A stretch of DNA of 64,000 nt. It comes from Actinomyces oris (lineage in GTDB: Bacteria > Actinomycetota > Actinomycetes > Actinomycetales > Actinomycetaceae). The translations under genes and the position numbers were made by a program. Each line of letters begins with the position of its first letter. The first letter of the stretch is position 1. Positions 36,741 to 43,698 of this stretch are shown here, in pieces. Location of the stretch: positions 806,001 through 870,000 of the forward strand of contig NZ_CP014232.1 in NCBI RefSeq assembly GCF_001553935.1, given 5' to 3'. The notes beneath the pieces are model-generated. The model had not been told where the DNA came from and made no database searches. It saw nothing but the letters and a program-made list of their open reading frames with translations.

Positions 36741-37147
36741 TGCTTCTCCTTGGAAGTGGCGGGGGTGGCGGAGGTGGCGATGATGGTCTGCAGCATGGCG
36801 TGGAGCTCCTCGTCGCTGAGCTGGGCCAGGCGCGCGCGCTCCACGGCGCGGTCGAGGTGCTCCTCGACCTCCCGCAGCACCTGCTCGCGCACCAGCTCGG
36901 AGTCCCGAGGCAGGACGAAGTAGCCCTTGCCGGGAACATTGGCCAGGAAGCCCTCGGCGACGAGGTCGGAGTAGGCGCGGGTGGTGGTGATGACGCTGAC
37001 GCGCAGGTCCCGGGCCAGCGCCCGGATCGAGGGCAGCATCTCGTCGGCCTCCACCTGGCCGGTCAGGATCGCGTCCCTGACCTGCTGGGCGATCTGCTCG
37101 TAGATGGGAACTCCTGCCGTGTTGGACAGGACGACCGAGAGCGGCAT
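36737..37147 (-). CDS. GntR-family regulator, YtrA subfamily
   Basis: 136 residues, the short form of GntR regulators. A winged-helix domain (PIYEQIAQQVRDAILTGQVEADEMLPSIRALARDLRVSVITTTRAYSDLVAEGFL) is followed by a short dimerisation helix pair instead of a ligand domain, as in YtrA. Preceded by AAGGAG seven bases before the ATG. A palindrome overlapping the promoter (37161-37188) suggests autorepression of the whole regulator-ABC operon. Confidence 0.92.
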   Translation of the reverse strand: MPLSVVLSNTAGVPIYEQIAQQVRDAILTGQVEADEMLPSIRALARDLRVSVITTTRAYSDLVAEGFLANVPGKGYFVLPRDSELVREQVLREVEEHLDRAVERARLAQLSDEELHAMLQTIIATSATPATSKEKQ

Positions 37148-37160
37148 GGCAACTCCTTCT

Positions 37161-37188
37161 GTACATACACACTATAGACAGTATGTGC
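37161..37188 (-). promoter_or_regulatory. Predicted GntR operator overlapping the ABC operon promoter
   Basis: GTACATAC at 37161-37168 and GTATGTGC at 37181-37188 form an inverted repeat (seven of eight pairs) around a 12-base centre that contains the minus-strand -10 box TATAGT (37176-37171). A TTGACT at 37201-37196 would be the -35, with a 19-base spacer. Such an arrangement is typical of YtrA-type repressors. Confidence 0.7.
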
Positions 37189-37404
37189 ACAGGGGAGTCA
37201 AGTGCTGGTCCACCGCATACGGTGTGGGACACCGGTGACCGAGGCGCCTCGGAGCAGAGACGACCCCGGCGACCGGGCCCAGGTGCAGGCCCAGTCGCCG
37301 GGATTCAGGAACAGGTCAGGTCACTGCGCCCTTCAGACGTCGCCGCTGCGCGCCGTCGACTATCGCGATGGCAGCTGGACGGGTAAGGCGCGGCGAGGCG
37401 GGGC

Positions 37405-38070
37405 TCAGCCCTCGCTTCCCTGCTGGCGGGTCTCAGTGTTGTGGCCGAAGTCCTCCACCGTCGGACTGTTGCCGGCCCAGACCACCTCCGCGTTGGTTCC
37501 CTTGATGACGACGCGGTCGACGTCCTTGACGTACACGGTGACGTTGTTGCCGGAGATGGTCAGCAGACCGACGTAGTCGGCGAAGACCTTCGTGTTGTTG
37601 GCGGCGACACTAAGACTGTTCACCTCCCCCTCGATACGGACGTCGTCGCCGGACTTGTTCAGGAGCATGGTCGGGCTCGCCGAGACGGTCTGCTCCACGA
37701 ACTCCAGGTCGCTCAGCCAGTCGCTGTCGGTGATGGGCGCCCGAGCTCCGGGGCGCTCACCACTCGCGGGCTGGGCGCCGGCCTCGGGGGCGCTGGAACC
37801 GACGGCGGCAGGCGAGGTCTGTTCCTGGGTACTGGGCGCAGCGGCCTGCGATCGGGGCGCTTGGGAGGCGGTCGTCGCAGTCGTTGACGGCGACGACGAT
37901 GCCGGCTGCTCCGACGGCGAGCCCTCCTGACCCGCTGCTGCGGCGGTTCCCTGGTCGGTCGAGCCTCCACCCACTGAGATGGAGCAGGCGCTGATGCCGG
38001 TCAGGGACAGGGCCACGAGGATGACGGCGGCTGCGCGGCGAGGACGGAGGGGACGAGTGGTCGGGGACAT
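37405..38070 (-). CDS. DUF3060-type lipoprotein (paralogue C)
   Basis: 221 residues. Lipobox ISAC at about 27-30 followed by CSISVGGGS, then about 80 residues of Ser/Ala/Pro/Gln linker. The C-terminal domain is made of short beta-strand repeats (VRIEGEVNSLSVAANNTKVFADYVGLLTISGNNVTVYVKDVDRVVIKGTNAEVVWAG) as in DUF3060, predicted to form a small beta-helix on the outer face. Function unknown. It lies 80 bases after the OmpA-domain gene on the same strand. ATG at 38070 is chosen for its GGAGAAG; the frame is open 18 codons further. Confidence 0.75.
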   Translation of the reverse strand: MSPTTRPLRPRRAAAVILVALSLTGISACSISVGGGSTDQGTAAAAGQEGSPSEQPASSSPSTTATTASQAPRSQAAAPSTQEQTSPAAVGSSAPEAGAQPASGERPGARAPITDSDWLSDLEFVEQTVSASPTMLLNKSGDDVRIEGEVNSLSVAANNTKVFADYVGLLTISGNNVTVYVKDVDRVVIKGTNAEVVWAGNSPTVEDFGHNTETRQQGSEG

Positions 38071-38150
38071 GGTTCTTCTCCGGTATCCAGATGTGGTGCG
38101 GGAGGTCGGGTGGGCATCATGCAAGAGTGACCTGATGGCCGGGAGACGGC

Positions 38151-39146
38151 TCAGAAGGCCGGGACGAAGACCTCGACGCGGCGATTGAGGCGGCGGCCGC
38201 CGGGATTGTCGGAGCCGTCGGGGTTCTCGTTGGGAGCCACCGGCTTGGTCTCGCCGTAGCCGACGGCCTCCAGATCAGCGGTGACACCGTTGGACTTCAG
38301 GGCGCTTGAGACGGCCTGCGCCCGCTGCTCGGAGAGCTTCTGGTTGAAGGCGTCGTCGGAGACGGAGTCGGTGTGGCCCTGAACCTGAACCTTGGGGGCC
38401 TTGGAGTCCTTGAGGACGGTGGCCAGGTTGATGAGCGTGGTCGAGGCCTCACCGCGCAGGTCGGATGAGCCGAAGTCGAACAGGACGCTGTCCTCCAGGG
38501 TGATGACGGTGCCGCAGGACTGCACGGGCTTGGCGGCGTCGATGGAGGGGAAGGTGCCGACCTTGCCGGCCTTGGGGACGGGCTTGGCCGAGATCGTGGA
38601 GCCGTTGACGATGGCGCTGCCATCGCCAAGGTTGGTGATGGAGATCGTGCCGTCGCTGTAGCTGCCCGAGCCGTCACCGTTATTGGTGATGGAGACCCCG
38701 GAGCGGCTGTAGGTGCCCGAGCCCTTGCCGTCGAGGGTGATGGACTCCCCGGTGGTGGAGTTGCTGTAGGTGCCTGAGCCGTCGCCGTTGACGGTGACCG
38801 AGAGGTAGTCGTCGCTGTAGGTGCCCGAGCCGTCACCGTTGTTGGTGATGGAGACCTTCCCGTCGGAGTAGGTGCCCGAGCCGTCACCGTTGTTGGTGAT
38901 GGAGACCTTCCCGTCGCTGAAGGTTCCCGAACCGTCACCGTTGTTGGTGACCGAGGTGCTCCCCGAGCTCGTGGTCATCGAGCCGTCCCCGCCCAGGACC
39001 GTGGAGCCGGAGACGAGCGATCCGCTCGCGTCGCAGCGGGCGGGCCTGACAGTGATGCCGGGCTGGGAGGTGATGGAGCGCGTGAGATCCGGGGTGAAGG
39101 CGCCCGTGGACTGGGTGAGCAGGCTGAGATCGGGCAGGGAGATCAT
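38151..39146 (-). CDS. OmpA-family domain protein with tandem Gly/Asp/Ser repeats
   Basis: 331 residues. From about 55 to 185 there are some seven 17-residue repeats of the pattern NNGDGSGTYSDGKVSIT, likely a beta-solenoid. The C-terminal OmpA/MotB peptidoglycan-binding domain starts near 210: DSVLFDFGSSDLRGEAS, then VQVQGHTDSVSDDAFNQKLSEQRAQAV and NRRVEVFV. There is no signal peptide in this frame; the lipoprotein signal is in the frame ending at 39143, and its ATG overlaps that stop (ATGA). One extra base in the G run 39154-39158 would fuse them into a single 416-residue lipoprotein. Confidence 0.8.
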   Translation of the reverse strand: MISLPDLSLLTQSTGAFTPDLTRSITSQPGITVRPARCDASGSLVSGSTVLGGDGSMTTSSGSTSVTNNGDGSGTFSDGKVSITNNGDGSGTYSDGKVSITNNGDGSGTYSDDYLSVTVNGDGSGTYSNSTTGESITLDGKGSGTYSRSGVSITNNGDGSGSYSDGTISITNLGDGSAIVNGSTISAKPVPKAGKVGTFPSIDAAKPVQSCGTVITLEDSVLFDFGSSDLRGEASTTLINLATVLKDSKAPKVQVQGHTDSVSDDAFNQKLSEQRAQAVSSALKSNGVTADLEAVGYGETKPVAPNENPDGSDNPGGRRLNRRVEVFVPAF

Positions 39147-39403
39147 GGGGATCGGGGGATCTGTCCGGGTTCATAGCCGGCCACGGCCTGGCCCGCGGAG
39201 CCGGAGGTTCCCGACGCCGAGGCGGAGGCGGAGCCCTGGGTGCTTCCCGCGGAGCCGGCGGAGTCCGAGCCGGCCTGACTGGCCTGGGCCTGCTGCCCCT
39301 GGGCCTGCGAGGACGAACCGCCTCCGATGGACAGGGAGCAGCCGCTCAGCGCGAGGGCGGCGATCAGGGACAGGGAGGGCAGGGAGACGAGTGCTTTTGT
39401 CAT
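39143..39403 (-). CDS. Lipoprotein N-terminus separated from the OmpA-domain frame
   Basis: 86 residues: signal peptide, lipobox LSGC (Cys at about 22), CSLSIGGGSSSQ and a Ser/Ala/Gln linker, then a stop. CSLSIGGGS matches the mature start of the three DUF3060 lipoproteins nearby. The fragment has no domain of its own and probably belongs to the OmpA-domain protein that follows in the next frame. Either a frameshift mutation or base-call error, or a translational frameshift, must be assumed. Confidence 0.65.
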   Translation of the reverse strand: MTKALVSLPSLSLIAALALSGCSLSIGGGSSSQAQGQQAQASQAGSDSAGSAGSTQGSASASASGTSGSAGQAVAGYEPGQIPRSP

Positions 39404-39522
39404 GACCTGAACGTTACTGAATCGTTGTCGCCGCTCGGTTCCCGCCCTGTCGCAGGACTGCGACAGAGGCGCGGCGGGGTGATGGAGGGTTCTTCAGCCC
39501 CGGCCGCCGGCGCGCCATGCGG

Positions 39523-40779
39523 TCACGGCGTCTCCGCTGGGCCCGCGACGGGCAGGCTCAGCCACACCCGGGTCCCCACGCCCTCCCGGGAGGCCATGCG
39601 CACGCTGCCGCCGTGGCGGCGCACGATCGTGGAGACCAGCGCCAGCCCCAGCCCCGAGCCCGGTAGGCCCCGGGCGTTGCCGGCCCGGGCCAGCTCGCTC
39701 CACACGGCCGGCAGGTCGGCCTGCGGCACCCCGATCCCGGTGTCGGCCACCTCGATGGTGACAGTGCCCGACTCCTCCCGACCGCGCACCTCGACGGTCC
39801 CGCCGGGCTGGGTGTACTTGGAGGCGTTGGAGATGACGTTGTAGACGGCCGAGTACAGCAGGTCGCCGTCGCCGCGCACATGCGACAACGGCCATGGCAC
39901 CTGCGGCAGATCCAGACGGATCTTGGGCCCGCCGCCACGCGCCGCCCCCTCCTCGCCGACCGCCTGGGCGGCGTCGTGGACGGTCTCGGCGATGTCGACG
40001 TCCTCCAGTGAGAGCGCGGCCGTCTCCAGGTCGGCCAGCTTGCGCAGGTCCGTCACCAAGCGCCCCATGCGGCGGGCCTGAGCGTCGACGACGTCGACCC
40101 GGGCCTGCAGCTCGTGGGGCGGGGCCTGCGGCAGGTCGGCGACGGCGGCCCGCACCGCCGTCAGCGGGTTCTTCAGCTCGTGGTCCAGCCGGCGCAGGAA
40201 CTGCTGGTGACGAGACCACGCCTCCTCCTGGGCCTGACGTCGCCCCCGCTGCTCGGCCAGACGCAGCCTGCGGCGGATCACGGCCACTGCCAGGGCGAGC
40301 AGCAGCAGCACGATCCCGGTCTGCGCCACCACCAGCGGCACTGCCGTGGAGATGACCACCGGGACCAGTCCGAAAGCCGCATAGGAGGCCGCCGCCGCGA
40401 CGGCCACGACCGCCGCCGCCAGCACCCATCCGATCCAGCCGGCCCGCCGGGGCGTCTCCGTCGTGGGGTCTAGAGGTGCCGGGGCGGCTTCGGCGACGGC
40501 TTCGGCAACGACCCCGGCCGAGGGCTCGGCGGGGCGTGGCTCGACCGCCGGCTGCGGCGGGTTCGCCGGCTGGCCGGCCAGCGGGTGGGCGACCGGCTGT
40601 CCGGACTGCTCAGTCTGCGTCGGCTGCCCAGCCTGCTCTGTGGGCCAGGTGACCGGCATGGTGCTCGGCCCTCCCGTATCCACCGCCGGCTCCATGTAGC
40701 GGGTACGGCCGTCCTGCGCGGGCACCGGACGCGGCGGGACCGAGGGCGGCAGCTGAGGCGACATCGGCGAGCGGCTCAT
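39523..40779 (-). CDS. Histidine kinase with two close membrane helices
   Basis: 418 residues. A cytoplasmic Pro/Gln/Ala-rich tail of about 120 residues leads to two membrane helices (about 121-145 and 150-175) with almost no external loop, an intramembrane-sensing arrangement. The phosphoacceptor His is at about 201 in RLDHELKNPLTAVRAA. N box NVISNASKY and G boxes DTGIGVPQ and GSGLGLALV complete the ATPase domain. Its ATG overlaps the regulator stop (ATGA). Likely sensor for the surrounding lipoprotein locus. Confidence 0.9.
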   Translation of the reverse strand: MSRSPMSPQLPPSVPPRPVPAQDGRTRYMEPAVDTGGPSTMPVTWPTEQAGQPTQTEQSGQPVAHPLAGQPANPPQPAVEPRPAEPSAGVVAEAVAEAAPAPLDPTTETPRRAGWIGWVLAAAVVAVAAAASYAAFGLVPVVISTAVPLVVAQTGIVLLLLALAVAVIRRRLRLAEQRGRRQAQEEAWSRHQQFLRRLDHELKNPLTAVRAAVADLPQAPPHELQARVDVVDAQARRMGRLVTDLRKLADLETAALSLEDVDIAETVHDAAQAVGEEGAARGGGPKIRLDLPQVPWPLSHVRGDGDLLYSAVYNVISNASKYTQPGGTVEVRGREESGTVTIEVADTGIGVPQADLPAVWSELARAGNARGLPGSGLGLALVSTIVRRHGGSVRMASREGVGTRVWLSLPVAGPAETP

Positions 40780-41504
40780 GCCCGGACCTCGGCCCGGAAG
40801 CGGTAGCCGACGGAGGGGACCGTCTCGATGTAGGTGGGGTGGGTGGCGTCGTCGCCCAGGGCCTGGCGGATCTCGCGGATGCGGTGGTCGACGGCGCGCG
40901 TGGAGGTGGCGAAGTCGATGCCCCACAGGGAGGCCAGCAGGGCGTCCCGGGTGTGGAGCTCGCCGGGATGGCTCATGAGGTAGTCCAGGAGCATCGTGGC
41001 CTTCGGGGTGAGCGTCACCTCGCGTCCCGACAGGGTCACTCGCCGCGAGGTCCGCTCCAGGACGAGCTGTCCGGCCGTGAGCCGGGCGGCGGAGGTCAGC
41101 GGCTGGGCCACGCCGCGGGTACGGCGCAGCACCGCGCGGATCCGGGAGGCGAGCTCGGCGGGGTCGAAAGGCTTGGACAGGTAGTCGTCGGCGCCGTCGT
41201 CGAGGGCCGAGACCCGCTCGTAGGAGGCGTCCACCTGGGTGAGCAGGATGATGGGGGTCCAGGCCCCACCGGCCCTGACCCGCCGCACCAGCTCGCGCCC
41301 ATCCATCCTGGGCATGAGGACGTCGGAGACGATGATGTCTACCTGGTAGGAGGCCAGGATGTCCAGGGCCTCCATCCCGTCCGAGGCGAGCAGGACCCGG
41401 TACCCGCCGCGCTCCAGGTAAGGGCCCAGGGAGCGGCGGATGGGGGCCTCGTCGTCGACGAGCAGGACGGTGGCGGACGGAACCGGTGCGGCGGGATGGG
41501 TCAC
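40776..41504 (-). CDS. OmpR-family response regulator of the lipoprotein locus
   Basis: 242 residues. Receiver domain with VDDEAPI, phosphoacceptor Asp in IIVSDVLMPRMDG and Lys in YLSKPFD; winged helix from about 140 with STRAVDHRIREIRQAL. It starts seven bases after the stop of the upstream DUF3060 lipoprotein, so regulator and lipoprotein are in one operon. The first codons and upstream bases recur, as a remnant, at 42655-42702. Confidence 0.92.
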   Translation of the reverse strand: MTHPAAPVPSATVLLVDDEAPIRRSLGPYLERGGYRVLLASDGMEALDILASYQVDIIVSDVLMPRMDGRELVRRVRAGGAWTPIILLTQVDASYERVSALDDGADDYLSKPFDPAELASRIRAVLRRTRGVAQPLTSAARLTAGQLVLERTSRRVTLSGREVTLTPKATMLLDYLMSHPGELHTRDALLASLWGIDFATSTRAVDHRIREIRQALGDDATHPTYIETVPSVGYRFRAEVRA

Positions 41505-41511
41505 GACAGAC

Positions 41512-42129
41512 TCACTGGGAGAGCTTCCCGGTGGTGTTGCCGGCGCCGAGGTCCTGGATCGTCGGGTCGTCGCCCAGCCAGTGGACGGTGACGTTGGAGC
41601 CCTGGATGGTCAGGTGGTCGATGTCGCGGGCGTAGACGGTGACGTTGGAGCCCTGAACGGTGAGGGTGTCGACGTCCTCCGCGGCGACCTTGACGTCAGA
41701 GCCCTGAACCGCCAGCGTGTCGAGGTCGCCGACCAGGTTGAGGGTCGTTCCGGCTCCCTGGACGGTATAGGTACCGGAGACCTCGGTGCGCTGACCGGTG
41801 CTCTGGATGTCCTTCCAGGTCGGGTCCGTGATGGGGGCGTCGTCGCCGTCCTTGTCGTCATCCGTGTCCCCGGCCTTGTTGCTGGGGGCCGTGGAGGCCT
41901 GGGCCGAGCCGCCGGAGGAGGACTGGGAGTCGGCCGTCGCGGCCCCCTTGGCATCGGCCTTGGACGCATCCTTGGAGTCGGCGCTCTGCGAGTCCTTCTG
42001 CTCGGACTGGGTGGCCGGCGTGCCGGAGTCCCCGGAGCCGGAGCCGTTGACGGACAAGGAGCAGGCGCCCAGGGTCAGGGACAGGGCCAGAGCGGCGGTA
42101 CCGGCGAGAGCGATCTTGGGCAGATGCAT
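41512..42129 (-). CDS. DUF3060-type lipoprotein (paralogue A)
   Basis: 205 residues. Lipobox LGAC (Cys at about 23) followed by CSLSVNGSGSG, a Ser/Ala/Lys/Asp linker, and a beta-repeat domain in which the phrase VQGSNVTVYARDIDHLTIQGSNVTVHW shows the alternating strand pattern of DUF3060. Lies seven bases upstream of the response-regulator start. Its close paralogue B is the product of a tandem duplication. Predicted to be anchored outside the membrane; role unknown. Confidence 0.78.
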   Translation of the reverse strand: MHLPKIALAGTAALALSLTLGACSLSVNGSGSGDSGTPATQSEQKDSQSADSKDASKADAKGAATADSQSSSGGSAQASTAPSNKAGDTDDDKDGDDAPITDPTWKDIQSTGQRTEVSGTYTVQGAGTTLNLVGDLDTLAVQGSDVKVAAEDVDTLTVQGSNVTVYARDIDHLTIQGSNVTVHWLGDDPTIQDLGAGNTTGKLSQ

Positions 42130-42269
42130 GATGGGTTCCTCTCAGGAATCATGGGGGATGTTGTACACCAGATACAATACCGGCTAGGTGTTCCCTCCTC
42201 GTCGCGGTGCTGTCGCAGAACTGCGACACCAGCCGCGATGATGCTCACGGGTCACTGGGCTTGCGCGGA

Positions 42270-42408
42270 CGGGGACATTCTGCGCCGTCGGGGACCTTTG
42301 CTCGCAGGCGGGGGCACTCGACGCCGTCGGGGACAGGAATCCGGTCCCCGGACGCGCGGACTGTCCCCGACCAGAGGAGAACGCACCCCGGCGCGTGGAA
42401 TGTCCCCG
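42270..42408 (-). repeat. Nested GGGGAC/GTCCCC palindromes, copy 1
   Basis: The outer arms begin at 42270 (cggggacattc) and end at 42408 (gaatgtccccg); the inner arms are 42326-42336 (gtcggggacag) and 42361-42371. The block lies 140-280 bases upstream of the lipoprotein start at 42129. The remainder of the 573-base gap 42130-42702 has no convincing gene. Confidence 0.65.
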
Positions 42409-42702
42409 GCCAAGGCTCGCGACGGAGGCCTGCGGCAGTGGCCGGCGACGGCGGCAGTAGTACCAGCTGCCCGCACCAACGCTGCACGTCCGCAGCAGGG
42501 CCGCAAGCCCACGCCATTGCCGCTGGCCCGCACCGACGCTGCACGTCCACCTATGTGAGCAGATGATAGGAGTCCAGGCCCGGCCACCCCTGATCCGTCA
42601 CGCTCCAGGTGGGGGGCCCAGTGAGAGACGGGCAGGGGCTTCATCGTTCATGACAGGATGATGGCGGACGGAGCCGGTGCGGCACGATGGGCCATGGCAG
42701 TC

Positions 42703-43245
42703 TCACTGGGTGAGTTTCCCGGTGGTGTTGTTGGCGCCAGTGTCCTGGATGTCGGGGTCGTCACCCAACCAGTGGACGATGGCATTGGAGCCCATGATGC
42801 GGAGGTGCTTGATGTCGCGGGCGTAGACAGTGACGTTGGAGCCCCTAATGGTCACCGTGTCCACATCCTCGGCGGCGACCCTAACATCAGATCCTCCGAC
42901 GTTCAGATCCCCGATGCTACCGACCAGGTTGTAGGTAAGTCCGTCGCCCACGACAGAAAAATTGCGTAAGACCTCCTCCCGATCCCCTTTGCTGATGATG
43001 TCCTTCCAGGTGGGGTCTGTAATGGGAGCGGCAGCGGCCTGAGCTGAGCCGCCGGAAGAGGATTGGGGGTCGGCCGCCTCCTCCCCCTGGGTATCAGTAT
43101 TGGACAATTCCTTCTGTTCGGACTGGGCGGCCGGCGTGCCGGAGTCCCCGGAGCCGGAGCCGTTGACGGACAGGGAGCAGGCGCCCAGGGTCAGGGACAG
43201 AGCCAGGGCGGCGGTACCGGCGAGAACGTTCTTGGGCAGACGCAT
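42703..43245 (-). CDS. DUF3060-type lipoprotein (paralogue B)
   Basis: 180 residues. The signal peptide and CSLSVNGSGSGDSG are nearly identical to paralogue A; the linker is 25 residues shorter; the beta-repeat domain (LNVGGSDVRVAAEDVDTVTIRGSNVTVYARDIKHLRI) has drifted more. The ATG at 43245 is chosen, with GAGAGG seven bases ahead. It is the first gene of the locus in transcription order, and no regulator follows directly because only a remnant of the regulator start was duplicated. Confidence 0.75.
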   Translation of the reverse strand: MRLPKNVLAGTAALALSLTLGACSLSVNGSGSGDSGTPAAQSEQKELSNTDTQGEEAADPQSSSGGSAQAAAAPITDPTWKDIISKGDREEVLRNFSVVGDGLTYNLVGSIGDLNVGGSDVRVAAEDVDTVTIRGSNVTVYARDIKHLRIMGSNAIVHWLGDDPDIQDTGANNTTGKLTQ

Positions 43246-43385
43246 AACGGGCCCTCTCAAGGATCACGTGGGGAGCTATACGCGAAACACAATACCGGTC
43301 GAATACCCCCCCTATCGTCGCAGTACTGTCACAGAACTACGACACGGGCCACGATGATGCTCACGGGGCACTGGGCTTGCGCGGA

Positions 43386-43524
43386 CGGGGACATTCTCCG
43401 CCGTCGGAGACCTTTGCTCGCAGGCGGGGGCACTCGACGCCGTCGGGGACAGGAATCCGGTCCCCGGACGCGCAGACTGTCCCCGACCGAAGGAGAACGC
43501 ACCCCGGCGCGCAGAATGTCCCCG
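43386..43524 (-). repeat. Nested GGGGAC/GTCCCC palindromes, copy 2
   Basis: Same structure and same distance (about 140-280 bases) from the lipoprotein start at 43245 as copy 1: outer arms 43386-43397 and 43513-43524, inner arms 43442-43452 and 43477-43487. The rest of the gap 43246-43698 holds the other half of the duplication and no convincing gene. Confidence 0.65.
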
Positions 43525-43698
43525 GCCAAGGCTCGCGACGGCGGCCAGCAGCAGTGGCCGGCGACGGCGGCAGTAGTACCAGCGGCCCGCACCGACGCTG
43601 CACGTCCACAGCAGGGCCGCAAGCCCACGCCATTGCCGCAGGCCCGCACCAACGCTGCACGTCCACCGCGCCGCCGCAGGCCCGCCCCACCGCGCCCC

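Larger units (their letters stand above)
41464..42550 (-). repeat. Tandem duplication unit 1 (lipoprotein gene plus upstream region)
   Basis: Aligns with 42655-43666 at an offset of 1,191 bases on the left and 1,116 on the right, the 75-base difference being a deletion of 25 codons inside the second lipoprotein gene. The unit includes the first ~14 codons of the response regulator, the whole DUF3060 gene and about 420 bases upstream. Confidence 0.85.
42655..43666 (-). repeat. Tandem duplication unit 2
   Basis: The second copy of the unit at 41464-42550. Its left end (42655-42702) is the non-functional relic of the response-regulator start, showing that the break occurred inside that gene. 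Confidence 0.85.

Noticed and set aside
38560..38990. Regular repeats that could suggest a CRISPR array
   Set aside because: They are in-frame 51-bp coding repeats without unique spacers.
39523..40926. Start of the kinase frame at 40926
   Set aside because: The first 49 codons overlap the response-regulator gene and are Arg/His/Pro-rich; the ATG at 40779 with ATGA overlap is better.
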